DNA from: Alisma plantago-aquatica | Lineage: Eukaryota > Streptophyta > Magnoliopsida > Alismatales > Alismataceae | Length of the DNA stretch: 64,000 bases | Reading direction: 5' to 3' | Assembly: GCA_963693085.1 (NCBI GenBank) | Contig: OY856412.1 | Span: forward strand, 1,060,658,244 to 1,060,722,243 | In this document: positions 1-9,650 of the stretch, one piece after another | How positions within the stretch are numbered: the first letter of the stretch is position 1 | Layout: every line of letters begins with the position of its first letter | Translations under genes and position numbers: made by a program | Notes under the pieces: model-generated | Seen by the model: only the letters and a program-made list of their open reading frames with translations | Told to the model about the DNA's origin: nothing | The model's database searches: none

Positions 1-462
1 AACTCACGCATAGTTCCTTCCATATGTGGTCTTTCTTCCCCTTAGGAACTTTATGCCATGATTCTAGGATAGGACTGCAATGGCTGTGAGTAAGAACCCC
101 AAGATATGAAACAAATGAGTTGTGGTTCACTCCATATGGATTTCCTTCCTGATCGAAATCCACAGCCAATTTGGGTCCATTGCCCCTTTGATGTATTAAC
201 TTGTTCATCATTGTGATGGCCCTCACTTTCTCAATTTTCTTTTGTTGCTCATCAAGTGTTGTAACAACTTCAGGGGGTACATCACCAACCTTAAACTTGA
301 TAAAAAAAACACACTTACATGATATAATTATAAATGAGCATATAGATAGAAACCTCAGGGATATATTCATAATTAAAATTAGCTAACATTGTCAAGCGGT
401 GCAATCGCGTCCTCACCCTCACAGTTATCATCAACACAGTCATCATGGGAAGGCTCAGCCAT
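1..462 (-). CDS. CACTA transposon accessory ORF, Ptta/En/Spm (TNPA-like) fragment, cut by window edge
   Basis: On the minus strand, positions about 296 to 1 read openly for roughly 97 codons. The segment contains LAVDFDQEGNPYGVN, then SYLGVL and then a WHKVPKGKKDHIWKEL stretch. This order (Asp/Glu-rich strand, SYLGVL..H, W..VP...K..IW) is typical of the plant Ptta/En/Spm protein encoded next to the CACTA transposase, thought to bind subterminal repeats. A possible upstream exon starts at ATG 462-460 (MAEPSHDDCVDDN...), just after an acceptor-like CTTTCAG. It would join the main exon across a short AT-rich intron (about 297-385), which is inference. The reading frame reaches position 1, or a GTGAGT donor-like site a few bases before it. 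The gene follows the DUF4216 segment on the same strand, the usual CACTA order. Whether it is still functional cannot be judged. Confidence 0.55.
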
Positions 463-465
463 CTG

Positions 466-641
466 AAAGTTCACATTCAAATTATAAATTTCACATTGTA
501 AAGTAACACTAATTGTAAAGTTCACATTGTAAAGTACACATTCACATTGTAAAGTTCACATTCACATTGTAAAGTTCACATTCACATTGTAAAGTAATTC
601 ACATTGTAAAGTCCACATTCACATTGTAAAGTTCACATTCG
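466..641. repeat. Short tandem repeat, unit about 20 bp, within the CACTA element
   Basis: The unit TTCACATTCACATTGTAAAG, and shortened versions of it, is repeated about seven to nine times in this stretch. It lies between the DUF4216 segment and the next CACTA exon on the minus strand, so it is probably intronic. CACTA elements are known for short repeats near their ends, but this array is internal as far as the window shows. Confidence 0.8.
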
Positions 642-689
642 GAAAAATAAAACATAATAAAAATATAAACATCCATGCCTCTAATATTG

Positions 690-1096
690 TTATGTTTTAT
701 CAACTAACAATCCTTCATTATGATCCCCGTGAACGTACAAGTCATTGTGATCCCTAGCTTCAATGTTTGGTGGTGTTGGCAACCCAACTGAGAATGAACT
801 GGAGTCATCATACTTATCATAGTACTCTTCTTCATCTATAGGATCTTCAATGAACTGTCTTTTACCATGAAGAATAACCGACAATTTATCATTTGCAGGA
901 TCATCGATATAAAATACTTGTTTCTCCTGTGATGCCAATATGAATGTTTCACCCTTCTCGCCAATCTTTTCAAAGTTCACTAATGTGAAACCCAATTCAT
1001 CCACTATAACTCCTTTTTTGTTGTCAATCCAATTACATTTAAAGAGTGGAATTCTGAAATCTACATAGTCAAACTCCCATATGTCTTCAATGACAC
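690..1096 (-). pseudogene. CACTA transposase C-terminal DUF4216 segment, inverted
   Basis: The minus-strand frame reads GVIEDIWEFDYVDF, then LFKCNWID, VDELGFTLVNF, FILASQEKQVFYIDDP and SVILHGKRQF. These are the consecutive blocks of DUF4216, the domain that follows DUF4218 in plant CACTA (TNP2-type) transposases. The match begins abruptly at about 1096. The residues normally just before it (an ASAKDKNP-like block ending in MSYY) are not upstream on this strand. Their counterpart ends the plus-strand segment at 1655 instead. The domain ends at an in-frame stop near 690 after an acidic tail. The piece has therefore been inverted relative to its original neighbour, and the gene is broken even though this domain has no internal stop. 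Confidence 0.85.
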
Positions 1097-1655
1097 CGAA
1101 GGGAGTATTATTGAGGGTTATGTGGCGAGAGAGGTTATGGATTTTTGCAATGACTTTTTGAATGGTAATGACGCTCCCGTGAATGACAAGAATATTGAGG
1201 AGCATTTTGGCAAAGGCGTTTTGGGATCACAGGTGAAAGTAATCAGCCGTGAGCATTTGGAGCAAGGTCACTTCTATATTTTACACAACATCGACAAAGT
1301 GAGTGTTTACATAGAGGAAAATACCAATTTCATCAAGAGACAATATCCTCGATCCAATTCAATGTGGCTTGCTAGAGAGCATAACAAGACATTTATTAAG
1401 TGGTTTGAAGATAAAATCTTACATCAACTATCTCAAACACTAGATTATCTTACTGAAACCATCAAATGCCTCACCTTTAAACCAAAATTGAATGTTATAT
1501 CTTATGAAGGGTTTGACATAAATGGTTTCTCATATTACACAAAGCGTCAAGATGATAAGAGTGTCGTCCAAAACAGTGGGGTCACCCTTGAAGCGTCTTC
1601 ATTGTTTTTTGCAAGTGCAAATGATAAAAGTCCACGTGAAGCTAAAATGTCATAA
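1097..1655 (+). pseudogene. CACTA transposase segment between DUF4218 and DUF4216
   Basis: From 1097 the plus strand reads EGSIIEGYVAREVMDFCNDF, the hallmark end of DUF4218 (usually PEGSI.EGY...E...FC). It continues through YPRSNSMWLAREHNKTFIKW, LTFKPKLNVISYEGFDING and TKRQDDKSVVQNSGV, ending ASANDKSPREAKMS followed by TAA. All of these blocks occur in this order in plant CACTA transposases, immediately before DUF4216. Here the following DUF4216 lies upstream on the opposite strand, so 1096/1097 is an inversion junction. No transposase catalytic core is present in the window. The frame is open for about 186 codons, which suggests a fairly recent rearrangement. Confidence 0.85.
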
Positions 1656-2254
1656 TCAAACAAGTCATGCATAAAATAAATAGTATAGTAGATTGTATCA
1701 TTTTCATATTGAACATATAAATCCCAAACGTTCAAGACTTGCAAGAATCACCCTTTTATTCAAAATAACAAATTATTTCAAGAGGCTTGGAGCACATGCA
1801 AAATTCATGCATACACTCATTCTAGATAAATACATCAAAAGCAAGTTAAATTATCCAAGATTTAATCATTCTCATCACAACAGATAGAGATTCAATCGAA
1901 ACATACTATTGAGCAAGAATATTCAAGTTCGGGAAAAATTTGGCCAAAATGGTGCCAATTTACATTTTAATCACATCTAAACCTACTTTAGGGAAATTAA
2001 AACATAAAGTAGCAAATCCTAGTTCAAACACACAAAAATTAGTAAAGACTACATGAAAATGCAATGCATGACTTGGACAAACAAAAAGAACAAAAGTTTT
2101 TAAAAAATTACTCAAAAATGCATGAAGTTGAACTACATGTATGAATGAATGCAAATAGAAGGAAATCTACACTAGATAGGGTGAAGTCAACCAATCTAAA
2201 ATTAGGTTAAATAGGAATAAGAAAAATGAGAGTAAGGGTGGCGCATACCACCCT
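1656..2254. other. No gene seen; possible remnant of element B 3' LTR
   Basis: AT-rich sequence without coding signal. Because the 3' ORF of element B ends just to the right, with a polypurine-like tract at its edge, this stretch could be the remaining part of B's 3' LTR, cut by the CACTA element. I could not align it by eye to B's other LTR (43112 to about 45480), so the assignment is weak. Confidence 0.25.
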
Positions 2255-2285
2255 ACCACCCCAAACTTTTAAATCATGTTGTCCT
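2255..2285 (-). promoter_or_regulatory. Candidate polypurine tract of element B
   Basis: On the minus strand the sequence runs CTGAGGACAACATG, then AAAAGTTTGGGGTGGTAGGG. This matches in layout the GAGGACAAGC...AGTTAGGGGGGG that precedes the 3' LTR of element A at 23410-23448. A TGGT start following the G-run would pair with an ACCA end for the LTR. The exact boundary is uncertain. Confidence 0.4.
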
Positions 2286-2804
2286 CAGCATGAAACTAAA
2301 GCTTAGGGATAGTAAGGTAAGAATCATGGCTAGTGTGGATGATCAAATGGCAGGTCTCCCTATTGTGTCTAGTCTGGTTGGTACTGATGAGGGTTTTGTT
2401 GAGGTGGTGGAGGACCTAGATGGGTTGGAGGGAATTGATAGTAGTGACCCCAATAAGCATCTTAAGGAGGAGGGTAAGTCTATTGATATCTTGAAATATC
2501 ACCCCACAAGTCTTCACCCCATTCAGGGTTTCTCTGTGCCTGAGCATGGTGGTAGTGATACATGTGGTTGACCTAGTAGTGCATCTGTTGTTGTTCATGC
2601 TACATGTATTGTTGAGTGAGCTACATATCCTGCTGTGTCTTTTGGATACCTTCAAGTTGTACCTGGATAGATGAAATGTCATAGGTGTTTGTTGAAGGCT
2701 CATGCAGTTGGGATGTTGCCTCATCCTTTATCCTCACCCTTCAATCTTGTCTTCTTTACTCTTCTTCTGCTTGCTTCCCCTGTGCATTTGGTTCTCCCAC
2801 TACG

Positions 2805-4747
2805 TCATGTACACGGTTGGGGTTGTAGTTCTCTCTTAGGTTGTTCTTCCCATAGTTTTAGTTTTTCATCAAAATGGTCAGGGACCCCCAAAGCAGAGAG
2901 GAGTGGGGTAGCATGGTAGGGCAGCTCAAGAGTTGTTGACATCACTCTAGAGTTCACATTATGCATCAACCTCTTGGCTTTGATAGTGATCATCTGGGAG
3001 AGAATGAGGTATTTTAGATCAACAAATTGAGCCCCTTCAGCCTCTTTGAGTCTAGTGACATCACAACCTAGGGCTAGATCAATTGCAATCACAGTTCCTC
3101 CCATAACAAATGGAGTTTTTCTCTTGAAAGGAATGAAACTCATATGGTCTATCAATAGTGCCCCTAGGTTAAGGTGTAACCTTTTGTTTATCCCATGCAA
3201 AATGAAGACGTCCTTCTATGAAATGCTACCTTGGTTTTCATATCTCCCAACAATTGTGTTGGTTAAGACTTTCTGCACATACCAGACCAAGGGATTTCTC
3301 AATGCCATGGTCTTTGACTTTCCCACTGTGTATTTTCAGCTTCCTAACATATTGAACCAAAATATGGCATAGTCAATGTTTGTCTCTTTCTCAATCAAGC
3401 CATCATTCTTCTTGTTGGATTCTTCAGGATCCTTGGCAAATATGCAGTTCAATTCAAAAGCATTAAGCATATGTATCGTATTGAACATTCCAAATTTGAT
3501 AGCTTCTTCTCTTCCAACTTTGATCTTTTCAAGCGTAGCAAAAAGTTGCTGATTTAAATCAACATAAGTTGTTTTTGCCATGAAGAGCACCTTCCACAAC
3601 CCATTTCTCTTCAACTTGTTCTCTACCTCTACCTTAATGCCCAAATCATCATTTACTTTCTCGCACCCATACATTTTGGAGATGACTCTCCTAGTCATGC
3701 ATTCAGGGTACAAGGGGTAATTTGCAAACTTCTTTTTCCCCTACCATAAGATGTCCCCTCAAGAGCTTTGCCAAACCCCTTCAATATGTCCACCTCTAGG
3801 TAGCCCAATGTGTCCTCCAGCTTAGAAATGAGTGATACCCCAATATTTTGTCCACCTCTAGGTAGCCCAATATGTCCACCTCTAGGTAGCATGGTATGAT
3901 CTTGACCCCAATGTTGTGTCAAGATTGAGCGATACCCGTTGCTTGGGGTATCATTGTGGTGTGTCCTCTTCTTCAATGATCAACTACCGCCTCGCCTACG
4001 GCTACTGCTATGGTCACTCCCCTAGTGAAGAGGTAGAGTGGTGAGCTGGTATAGGCCATGGGGGATCCTTGACAAAGATGAGGTTGCTGCCCCCTTGCCT
4101 CGCTTTGTGCAAGTGGTGACCTCCGGTTCTACCTCTTCAATCATGGCATCAATGTTCTCCTCAGATGCCTCCTCATCATCCTGATAGGTATCGTCGGAGA
4201 TGTGATGGTTGTCCGATGACTGGGTGTGGAAGGAACTCACATATGTCGAATGACCAAAGGAAACAGAGATGGAATTTGATAGCAATGTAGTGTGTGATGG
4301 CATGGAAACATTATAGGAGGTTCTCTTAGTCTGCACCTTGCCTCCGGTGATCACCTCAAGGTCTTTGGAGCCCCCTTCTTCACATCCTTTCTTATCCCCT
4401 TCATGGTGTGGAGGTGGTGGTGGATCTACGACTGTGATTTTTAGATTTTTTGAGAGAGGGCGAGATGGAGGTTGAGGGATGGGTGGAACATGTTAGAGTG
4501 GTTGTTGTGATGGTGGGGAATGTATTAGCTTATGGATTTGGCCAGGATTTGTTGGGGTTTCATGGATTTTTGGGTGGTATGTCTGTAAATGGGGTGGAGA
4601 ACAAAAATGGAGATTGGGACTGGATCGACAGAGGTTTTGGGGTGGAAAGGGAAGAGGGAGAGGTGATAGAGGTTTAGGTGGTGATTGGAGGTGGGATTGG
4701 TGAAGGATGAGGGCTAGAGGAGGATGATTGGAGGAGCATGGAGCCAC
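2805..4747 (-). pseudogene. Element B 3' accessory ORF, ATHILA ORF1-like
   Basis: Minus-strand pieces in different frames form one broken ORF. At 4747-4493 there is a Pro-rich start. At 4354-4022 lies an acidic Ser/Glu segment, and at 3713-3336 a helical segment. Near 3330-3240, in a frame with stops, the reading resembles ALRNPLVWYVQKVLTNTIVGR. At 3200-2805 follows NKRLHLNLGALLIDHMSFIP and then TPFVMGGTVIAIDLALG. The RNP..Y...L..T..GR...N and N.GA.LI.H...G..I..IALALG patterns are those of the ATHILA ORF1/plant retrotransposon ORF family. In classical Athila this ORF is placed near gag; here it lies 3' of integrase, as in element A. Function is unknown. Multiple stops and frame changes make it non-functional. 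Confidence 0.55.
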
Positions 4748-4799
4748 CGTTCATCGCCATAGGTGAGGAGGGTGTGCAGAGAAGGAATAGAGTGGGGGT

Positions 4800-5290
4800 G
4801 GTCATGGTGGAATGGGGGTTTTAAGTGAAAACAATAGGTGGGGTCGAACCTCACCATAGTTGTGGTGAGGGTTAGGTGAAACAGTCATGGTGAGGGTTAG
4901 GTGAAACAATTGTGATGGTTGATGAAGACGTCTACATCTTGACCCTCTCCACAGTTGTGGCAATTGTCACGGTCATGGTGAGGACCTCTCGCATCAGCTA
5001 TGGTGATTTCCACAGTTGTGGTCATTCATGCACAGAATGAACTTCATCACTATAACTTTCTCAAAATTTTGCAAATAAATCCCCATGACCATGGTGGGTT
5101 TCACGGTCGTGCTATCATCAAGTCTCCACACCCATGGCAGCAACCACGACCGTGTTGTCTTGTCATTTTCTTTGCCACGGCCATGGTCATTCCTTCACAA
5201 AACTTCACATGTCATTTTAACTTTTTCCACTAATTCCACCATGACTGTTTTAGAACAGGACGATCGTGGTGGGTCTTTCCTTTGTACTTT
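4800..5290. repeat. Array of CCACGRCCATGG-type palindromic motifs before element B 3' ORF
   Basis: Many scattered copies of CCATGGTGAGG, CCACAGTTGTGG, CACGGTCATGG, CCACGGCCATGG and GACCATGGTGGG, in both orientations. The same motif family fills 44805-45370 inside B's 5' LTR, upstream of its TATA box. Here the array lies between integrase and the accessory ORF, the same place where element A carries its AACGGT array. A TATA-like TTAAAACCCCC on the minus strand near 4825 is only a weak candidate. Confidence 0.7.
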
Positions 5291-5559
5291 GTCAATGCAG
5301 CTTCAAGAACATAGATATTTTTGCATCCCTTAGATACGAAGCCACATTTTAACCGCAAAAACTATGCCTTGCCCTCTTTTTACTCTCTCTCTCTCCAACC
5401 TATCACCTTCATCTAATCAAAACTTAAACAAAAACTATCAAGAACAAGAGTCCATGTGTGTATTCTTCGAACCATGTGAAAATAAAGTAAAAGTATCAAA
5501 AAGTGAAGGTTGGGTGCAAAAGTTCCCAAACCTAGGTGGGTTGCCTCCCACTAGTGCTA

Positions 5560-6535
5560 AATTTTATACCTTCATCCAGACTTATTGACTCTTGACTCGA
5601 TCATCCTCGCAAAACTTTCAAGGCATCCTTGTAGTAGATATCTCTCCCATATCCATTTAAGCACATCTCTTCATCGAACGGGTGTTTCACAACTAACATC
5701 ACAATGTCAAAACTTTGGTTTTCTTTGTTCGGACCTACTTCAACAACGACTTTCAATCTTTTCCCATTGATAGTGAACTCTTTGGCCCCTTAATTTTCAC
5801 ATATCACTACAACCCTAGATGGATATACATGTTTGATTAGATAAGGCCCTTCCCATCTAGACCAAAGCTTTTTGGGAAAGAACTTCATCCTAGAATTGTA
5901 CAACCATACTCATTATTTGGGCTCAAAGTTCTTCTTCTTGATCAACTTATCATGTATAAATTTGGTCCTTTCCTTATAACTCTTTGACATCTCATATGCT
6001 TCATGTCTCATTTCTTCTAGCTCATGCAACTGCCATTTTCTCCTCACTCTGGCAGTGTCTCCATCAATGCCCATGGCTTTCAATGCCCATAGTGCCGTGT
6101 GACGTATTTCCACCAGAAGATGGCAACTCTTTCCATACACAAGTTTAAACGATATGGTGCCAATCAGGGCTTTAAATGTTGTTTTATATGCCCACAAAGA
6201 TTCATTGAGACATAAAGACCAATCCTTGCGGTCTGGCCTCACTATCTTCTCAAGAATGAGATTTATCTCCCAATTGGCTAACTCAACTTGACCACTCATT
6301 TGAGGGTGGTAAGGAGTAGCCACACTATTATTCACACCATGTCATTTTAGAAATCCTTCAAAGGTTCTATGGATGAAATGGATTCTACCATCACTAATCA
6401 TTTCCCTTGGTATACCAAAGCGGTTGAAGATGTTTGACTTAACAAAGTCACAAACTACTTCATGATCATTTGTCCTCGTGGAAATTGCTTCAATCCACTT
6501 GGACACATAATAAACGGCCACCATGATGTACACAT
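5560..6535 (-). pseudogene. Element B integrase core (C-terminal part) and GPY-like domain
   Basis: Reading minus from 6533: VYIMVAVYYVSKWIEAI, then FGIPREMISDG (second catalytic Asp), and in the next piece [17 protein letters not shown] (region of the catalytic Glu). SLWAYKTTFKALIGT and [14 protein letters not shown] follow, then a helical tail ending in FEPK. Further on, across stops, WEGPYLIKHVYP (GPY-like) and a VGGNPP remnant are seen near 5540. The first catalytic Asp lies in the other half of the gene at about 38690, across element A. Stops and frame changes are present, so this is a pseudogene. Confidence 0.85.
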
Positions 6536-6704
6536 TGATAACCTCCCATTTTGTGATGTTATCTTACTAGTTTTCCTCAGGTTTCCATACTCTTTCTTAG
6601 TTAAATTAGATAGAATCTTTAACTTTCCACCTTTTTGTAAATATACCATTAGATTAACTTCTCCTTTTCACTTCTTACAGAAAAGCACACAAAAAATTAC
6701 AAAA

Positions 6705-7440
6705 CCCCCAAACGGTCCCAAGACCGAATGGAAGCTAAATGGTCCCAAGACCGAATGGAAGCTGAACGGTCCCAGAACTGAATAAAGATCAAACAGTCCC
6801 AAGACCGTGTGAAGCCAAACGGTCCTGAAACCATATGAAGCCAAACGGTCCCAAGACCGAATGGAGATCAACCCATTCTGAGACTGTATGAAGCCACATG
6901 GTCCCAAGACCGAATAAAGGTCAAACGGTCCCAATACCGTGTGAAGCCAAACGGTCCTAAGACCGTATGAAGCCACACGGTCCCAAGACTGAATAAAGAT
7001 CAAATGGTCCCGAGACCGTATGAAGCCACATGGTCCCAAGACCGAATAAAGGTCAAATGGTCCCGAGACCATATGAAGCCAAACGGTCCCAAGATCGAAT
7101 AAAGGTCAAACGGTCCCGAGACCGTGTGAAGCCAAATGGCCCCAAGACCGAATGGAGATCAACCACTCCCGAGACCGTATGAAGCCACACGGTCCCAAGA
7201 CTAAATAAAGGTCAAACGGTCCTGAGACCGTATGAAGCCAAACGGTCCCAAGATCAAATGGAGATCAACCGGCCCCAATACCATATGAAGCCACACGACC
7301 CCAAGATCGAATGAAAGCAAACGGTTTCAGACCAAGATGATTCAAACAATCTCTAGACCGAGAGAGTCCAAACGGTCTTCAAACTGTATGAAAATCCAAA
7401 CGGTCTCCAAGACCATTTAGACCCACATACCCCAAACCGT
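6705..7440. repeat. Palindromic CGGTC(CCRA)GACCG array in LTR U3 of element A
   Basis: About 20 copies of a hairpin-like motif, ACGGTCCCAAGACCG or close variants. They are separated by two alternating spacers (AATAAAGGTCAA or AATGGAGATCAA, and TATGAAGCCA), giving a higher-order unit of roughly 40-44 bp. Each motif has AACGGT on one side and ACCGTT or ACCGAA on the other. The array ends about 20 bp before the TATA box. The same array is at 23630-24250 in the 3' LTR. Confidence 0.9.
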
Positions 7441-7460
7441 TTAAGGCTCACTCAAAATTC

Positions 7461-7468
7461 TATAAATA
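7461..7468 (+). promoter_or_regulatory. TATA box of element A 5' LTR
   Basis: TATAAATA in the context TTCTATAAATATAACCC, right after the motif array. The same box is at 24294-24301 in the 3' LTR and at 15919-15926 ahead of the accessory ORF. Confidence 0.75.
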
Positions 7469-7651
7469 TAACCCAAAGGGGTCCTAAAAAATCATCAAGT
7501 CTTTGACATCCAGAGGCTGCCTCTATTATTCCAAAGCCATTCCATCCTTCACCCATTGCCCCGGGGCTATCGGTCTGAGATCCATACTCCATCTCCAAGC
7601 TACTTTCTCTCTCATCGACAAAGAAGGTGAAAAGAGGAGGATTCATCATCA

Positions 7652-7660
7652 AGTAAGGTA
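7652..7660 (+). promoter_or_regulatory. Candidate 5' splice site in the LTR leader
   Basis: AGTAAGGTA about 190 bp downstream of the LTR TATA box. The identical nine bases are found 243 bp downstream of the internal TATA box at 16162. Use as a splice donor is inferred from the GTAAG/GTA context only. Confidence 0.35.
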
Positions 7661-8693
7661 CGAAGTGTGAAGATCATTTCTCTCTCTCTCCAAGGGGTCG
7701 ACCTTCCTCCCTCCTTCGTGGAGATGATGCTCTCTCTCTTCTTGCCCCCCTTCTTTGTTCTTGCCATGAGTGAGTAGTCTCATACACTAGGGTGCGGGGA
7801 GTAGCCCTGCTACCTATGTTTTCATTTCATACATTGTAATTCTTGAGTTTACAATAGAAAAACACTATCTTTCCAGTTCAACATCAATCGTTTAATGAAT
7901 GCTAGTTGCTTGATCACCAACTTGTGTTATCTATTATTTGTTAGTGCAAATTGTCTATGTTTGTACTTCTAGACTCGAATATCGAATGCTTTTTGGTTCC
8001 AGATTGTATGTAGTCACCGTATGTTTGGTTCGGTATCTAGGAGCGTTTCTCAAGGAGTGGAGTAAACTCACCTCCATCGTTGTACTTTCATACTATGAAA
8101 TGGAATCAGTTGACGTATGAAAGTACAACCTTGACAGGTCAAGGAACACACTTTGCGAAGGGAGTGATACAAAGTAAGTGACCATTTGTCTGGGGATGGC
8201 TGGCATTACAACACTTCCACATTTCTCATAGTTATTTATTCGAAAGGAAGCTAAGTCTATGAAGATACTAACTATTTAGACTCTTTTCTTTGCAAGAAAA
8301 GTTATTGTGATTATTGGTTTGATCCATGTGTAGTGGTGGTGAAATTCGATCACATCATAGTGGTTTCTTAACATTGTTTGCAACCTTAAATTTACTTTCT
8401 TGCTTTTACTTTACTTGCACTTAGTTTAAACAACCAAACCAACTCTTTGATCTAAATAGCAATTGTTAATGAGTTAAATGAAATTTTAACGTTTTCTATT
8501 TTGTTGATCTTAACAAGATTGTTGTCCTGTGAATTCAACCCCTAACTATACTACGATAAGACTTCCACATATCCTAGCATACGTGGGTGGAGTTTTTAAT
8601 CTAGTATAGGCAAGGCTAAACCTAAAGAATTACTATCTTTAGGATTTTTAATGGTGCACACAACTCCATGCAAGTGGAAGCTCCATCAAAAAT

Positions 8694-8711
8694 TGGCGTT
8701 GTTGCCGGGGA
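8694..8711 (+). other. Primer binding site of element A (tRNA-Asp)
   Basis: TGGCGTTGTTGCCGGGGA, five bases after the LTR end, agrees at 16 of 18 positions with the complement of the 3' end of plant tRNA-Asp(GTC). Both differences are C to T. A tRNA-Asp primer is usual for Athila-type elements. Confidence 0.85.
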
Positions 8712-9021
8712 CAATGGAATGTTTTTTATTTCATTTATCATCTTGCTAGTTGGTTAGGGTTTTACACTTTTTCTTTACAACATTACCCCATACTCTCTTG
8801 ATTTCATCATATCTCCTACATCATCTGAAAAGTGTACTTCTTCCTCTACTCAGGTAGAAGACGTGTATGCAACCATCACATAATCTCGGATTCTCCCCTA
8901 ATCTAGAGTATGACTCTGAGGTAGAGTGTAACATCCCAGGATTTGAGGCCTCGGATAACATGATCTTAAAAGGATTGATTTGACTACCCATATCACCAAG
9001 GTGCACCTCCTTTTCCGGGAG

Positions 9022-9102
9022 CCCATCTCTAAAGAACTATGTGGTTAAGCGTGCTCAGCCCAGAGTAGTACTAGGATTGGTGACCAGTCGGGAAGTTGAC
9101 CC
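9022..9102 (+). promoter_or_regulatory. 5S-rRNA-derived internal promoter in Cassandra LTR 1
   Basis: CCCATC..AGAACT..GTGGTTAAGCGTGCTC..AGAGTAGTACTAGGATTGGTGACC..GGGAAGT follows the 3' two-thirds of plant 5S rRNA, covering the A box, intermediate element and C box region of the Pol III internal promoter. GATGGGTGACC is changed to GATTGGTGACC here. This is a hallmark of Cassandra, not a working 5S gene. Confidence 0.88.
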
Positions 9103-9569
9103 CGGCTTGCACGTGCATGAGGACAAAGCACGCGGTTAAGGCTAGTGGTGGTTTATGGGGCCAGTCGTCATTCCTGAAACTCTACTAGAGCCTTGGGCAG
9201 TGGGCCTGGGCATTACAAATGGTATCAGAGCCATAACCCCTCCAGTAGGTGGGGCCCATATGGGCATGTGGCATGCCAGTGTTGAGTCGTGCGGTCCAGG
9301 CAAGTTGGAAAGGGCTATCCGTAGAGACGAGATGGAGCCACCCTTGTGCTGGTAGCCGTGGACGGGAGCTGGGTGTCCATGGGCCATTGTGGGTCTGCAC
9401 TGAAATGGGGAAGAGATTATGAGGCCTTATAGTTGAGCCTTGACGAGGACGTCAAGAGCCAAAGTGGGGGAGATTGTAACATCCTAGGATTTGAGGCCTC
9501 GGATAACATGATCTTAAAAGGAATGATTGGACTACCCATATCACCAAGGTGCACCTCCTTTTCCAGGAG

Positions 9570-9650
9570 CCCATCTCTAAAGAACTCCGTGGTTAAGCGT
9601 GCTCAACCCAGAGTAGTACTAGGATGGGTGACCAGTCGGGAAGTTGACCC
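9570..9650 (+). promoter_or_regulatory. 5S-rRNA-derived internal promoter in Cassandra LTR 2
   Basis: Same 5S-like block as in LTR 1, but closer to real 5S rRNA: AGAACTCCGTGGTTAAGCGT, then AGTAGTACTAGGATGGGTGA are kept. The 3' end (GTTGACCCCGACTT) departs from 5S. Confidence 0.9.

Larger units (their letters stand above)
2255..6535 (-). mobile_element. Element B (Athila-like Ty3/gypsy), 3' half
   Basis: This is the downstream half of a minus-strand LTR retrotransposon: end of integrase core, integrase C-terminus, a motif array, the 3' accessory ORF and a polypurine-like tract. The 5' half is at 38645 to about 45480. The two halves meet when element A (6536-38644) is removed. The integrase reading frame then continues across the junction, with the target bases CACAT present on both sides of A. 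B is the oldest layer of this nest, judging by its many stops and its degraded primer site. Confidence 0.8.
6536..8688 (+). repeat. 5' LTR of element A (2153 bp)
   Basis: Starts TGATAACCTCCCATTTTG, identical in its first bases to the 3' LTR start at 23449, and ends GCTCCATCA just before the primer site. Order inside: short AT-rich lead, the AACGGT motif array, TATAAATA at 7461, a pyrimidine-rich leader with CT runs, then about 1 kb of non-coding sequence. Short open frames here are chance products of the array and leader. Confidence 0.88.

Noticed and set aside
6668..7072. Minus-strand 134-codon open frame with a repeating GPFDLYSVLGPCGF-like pattern
   Set aside because: It is only the translation of the palindromic LTR array; similar frames appear at 23647-23925 and 24045-24284 for the same reason.
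9022..9650. Tandem 5S rRNA genes
   Set aside because: Only the 3' two-thirds of 5S is present and each copy sits inside a Cassandra LTR with the correct termini, primer site and target duplication.
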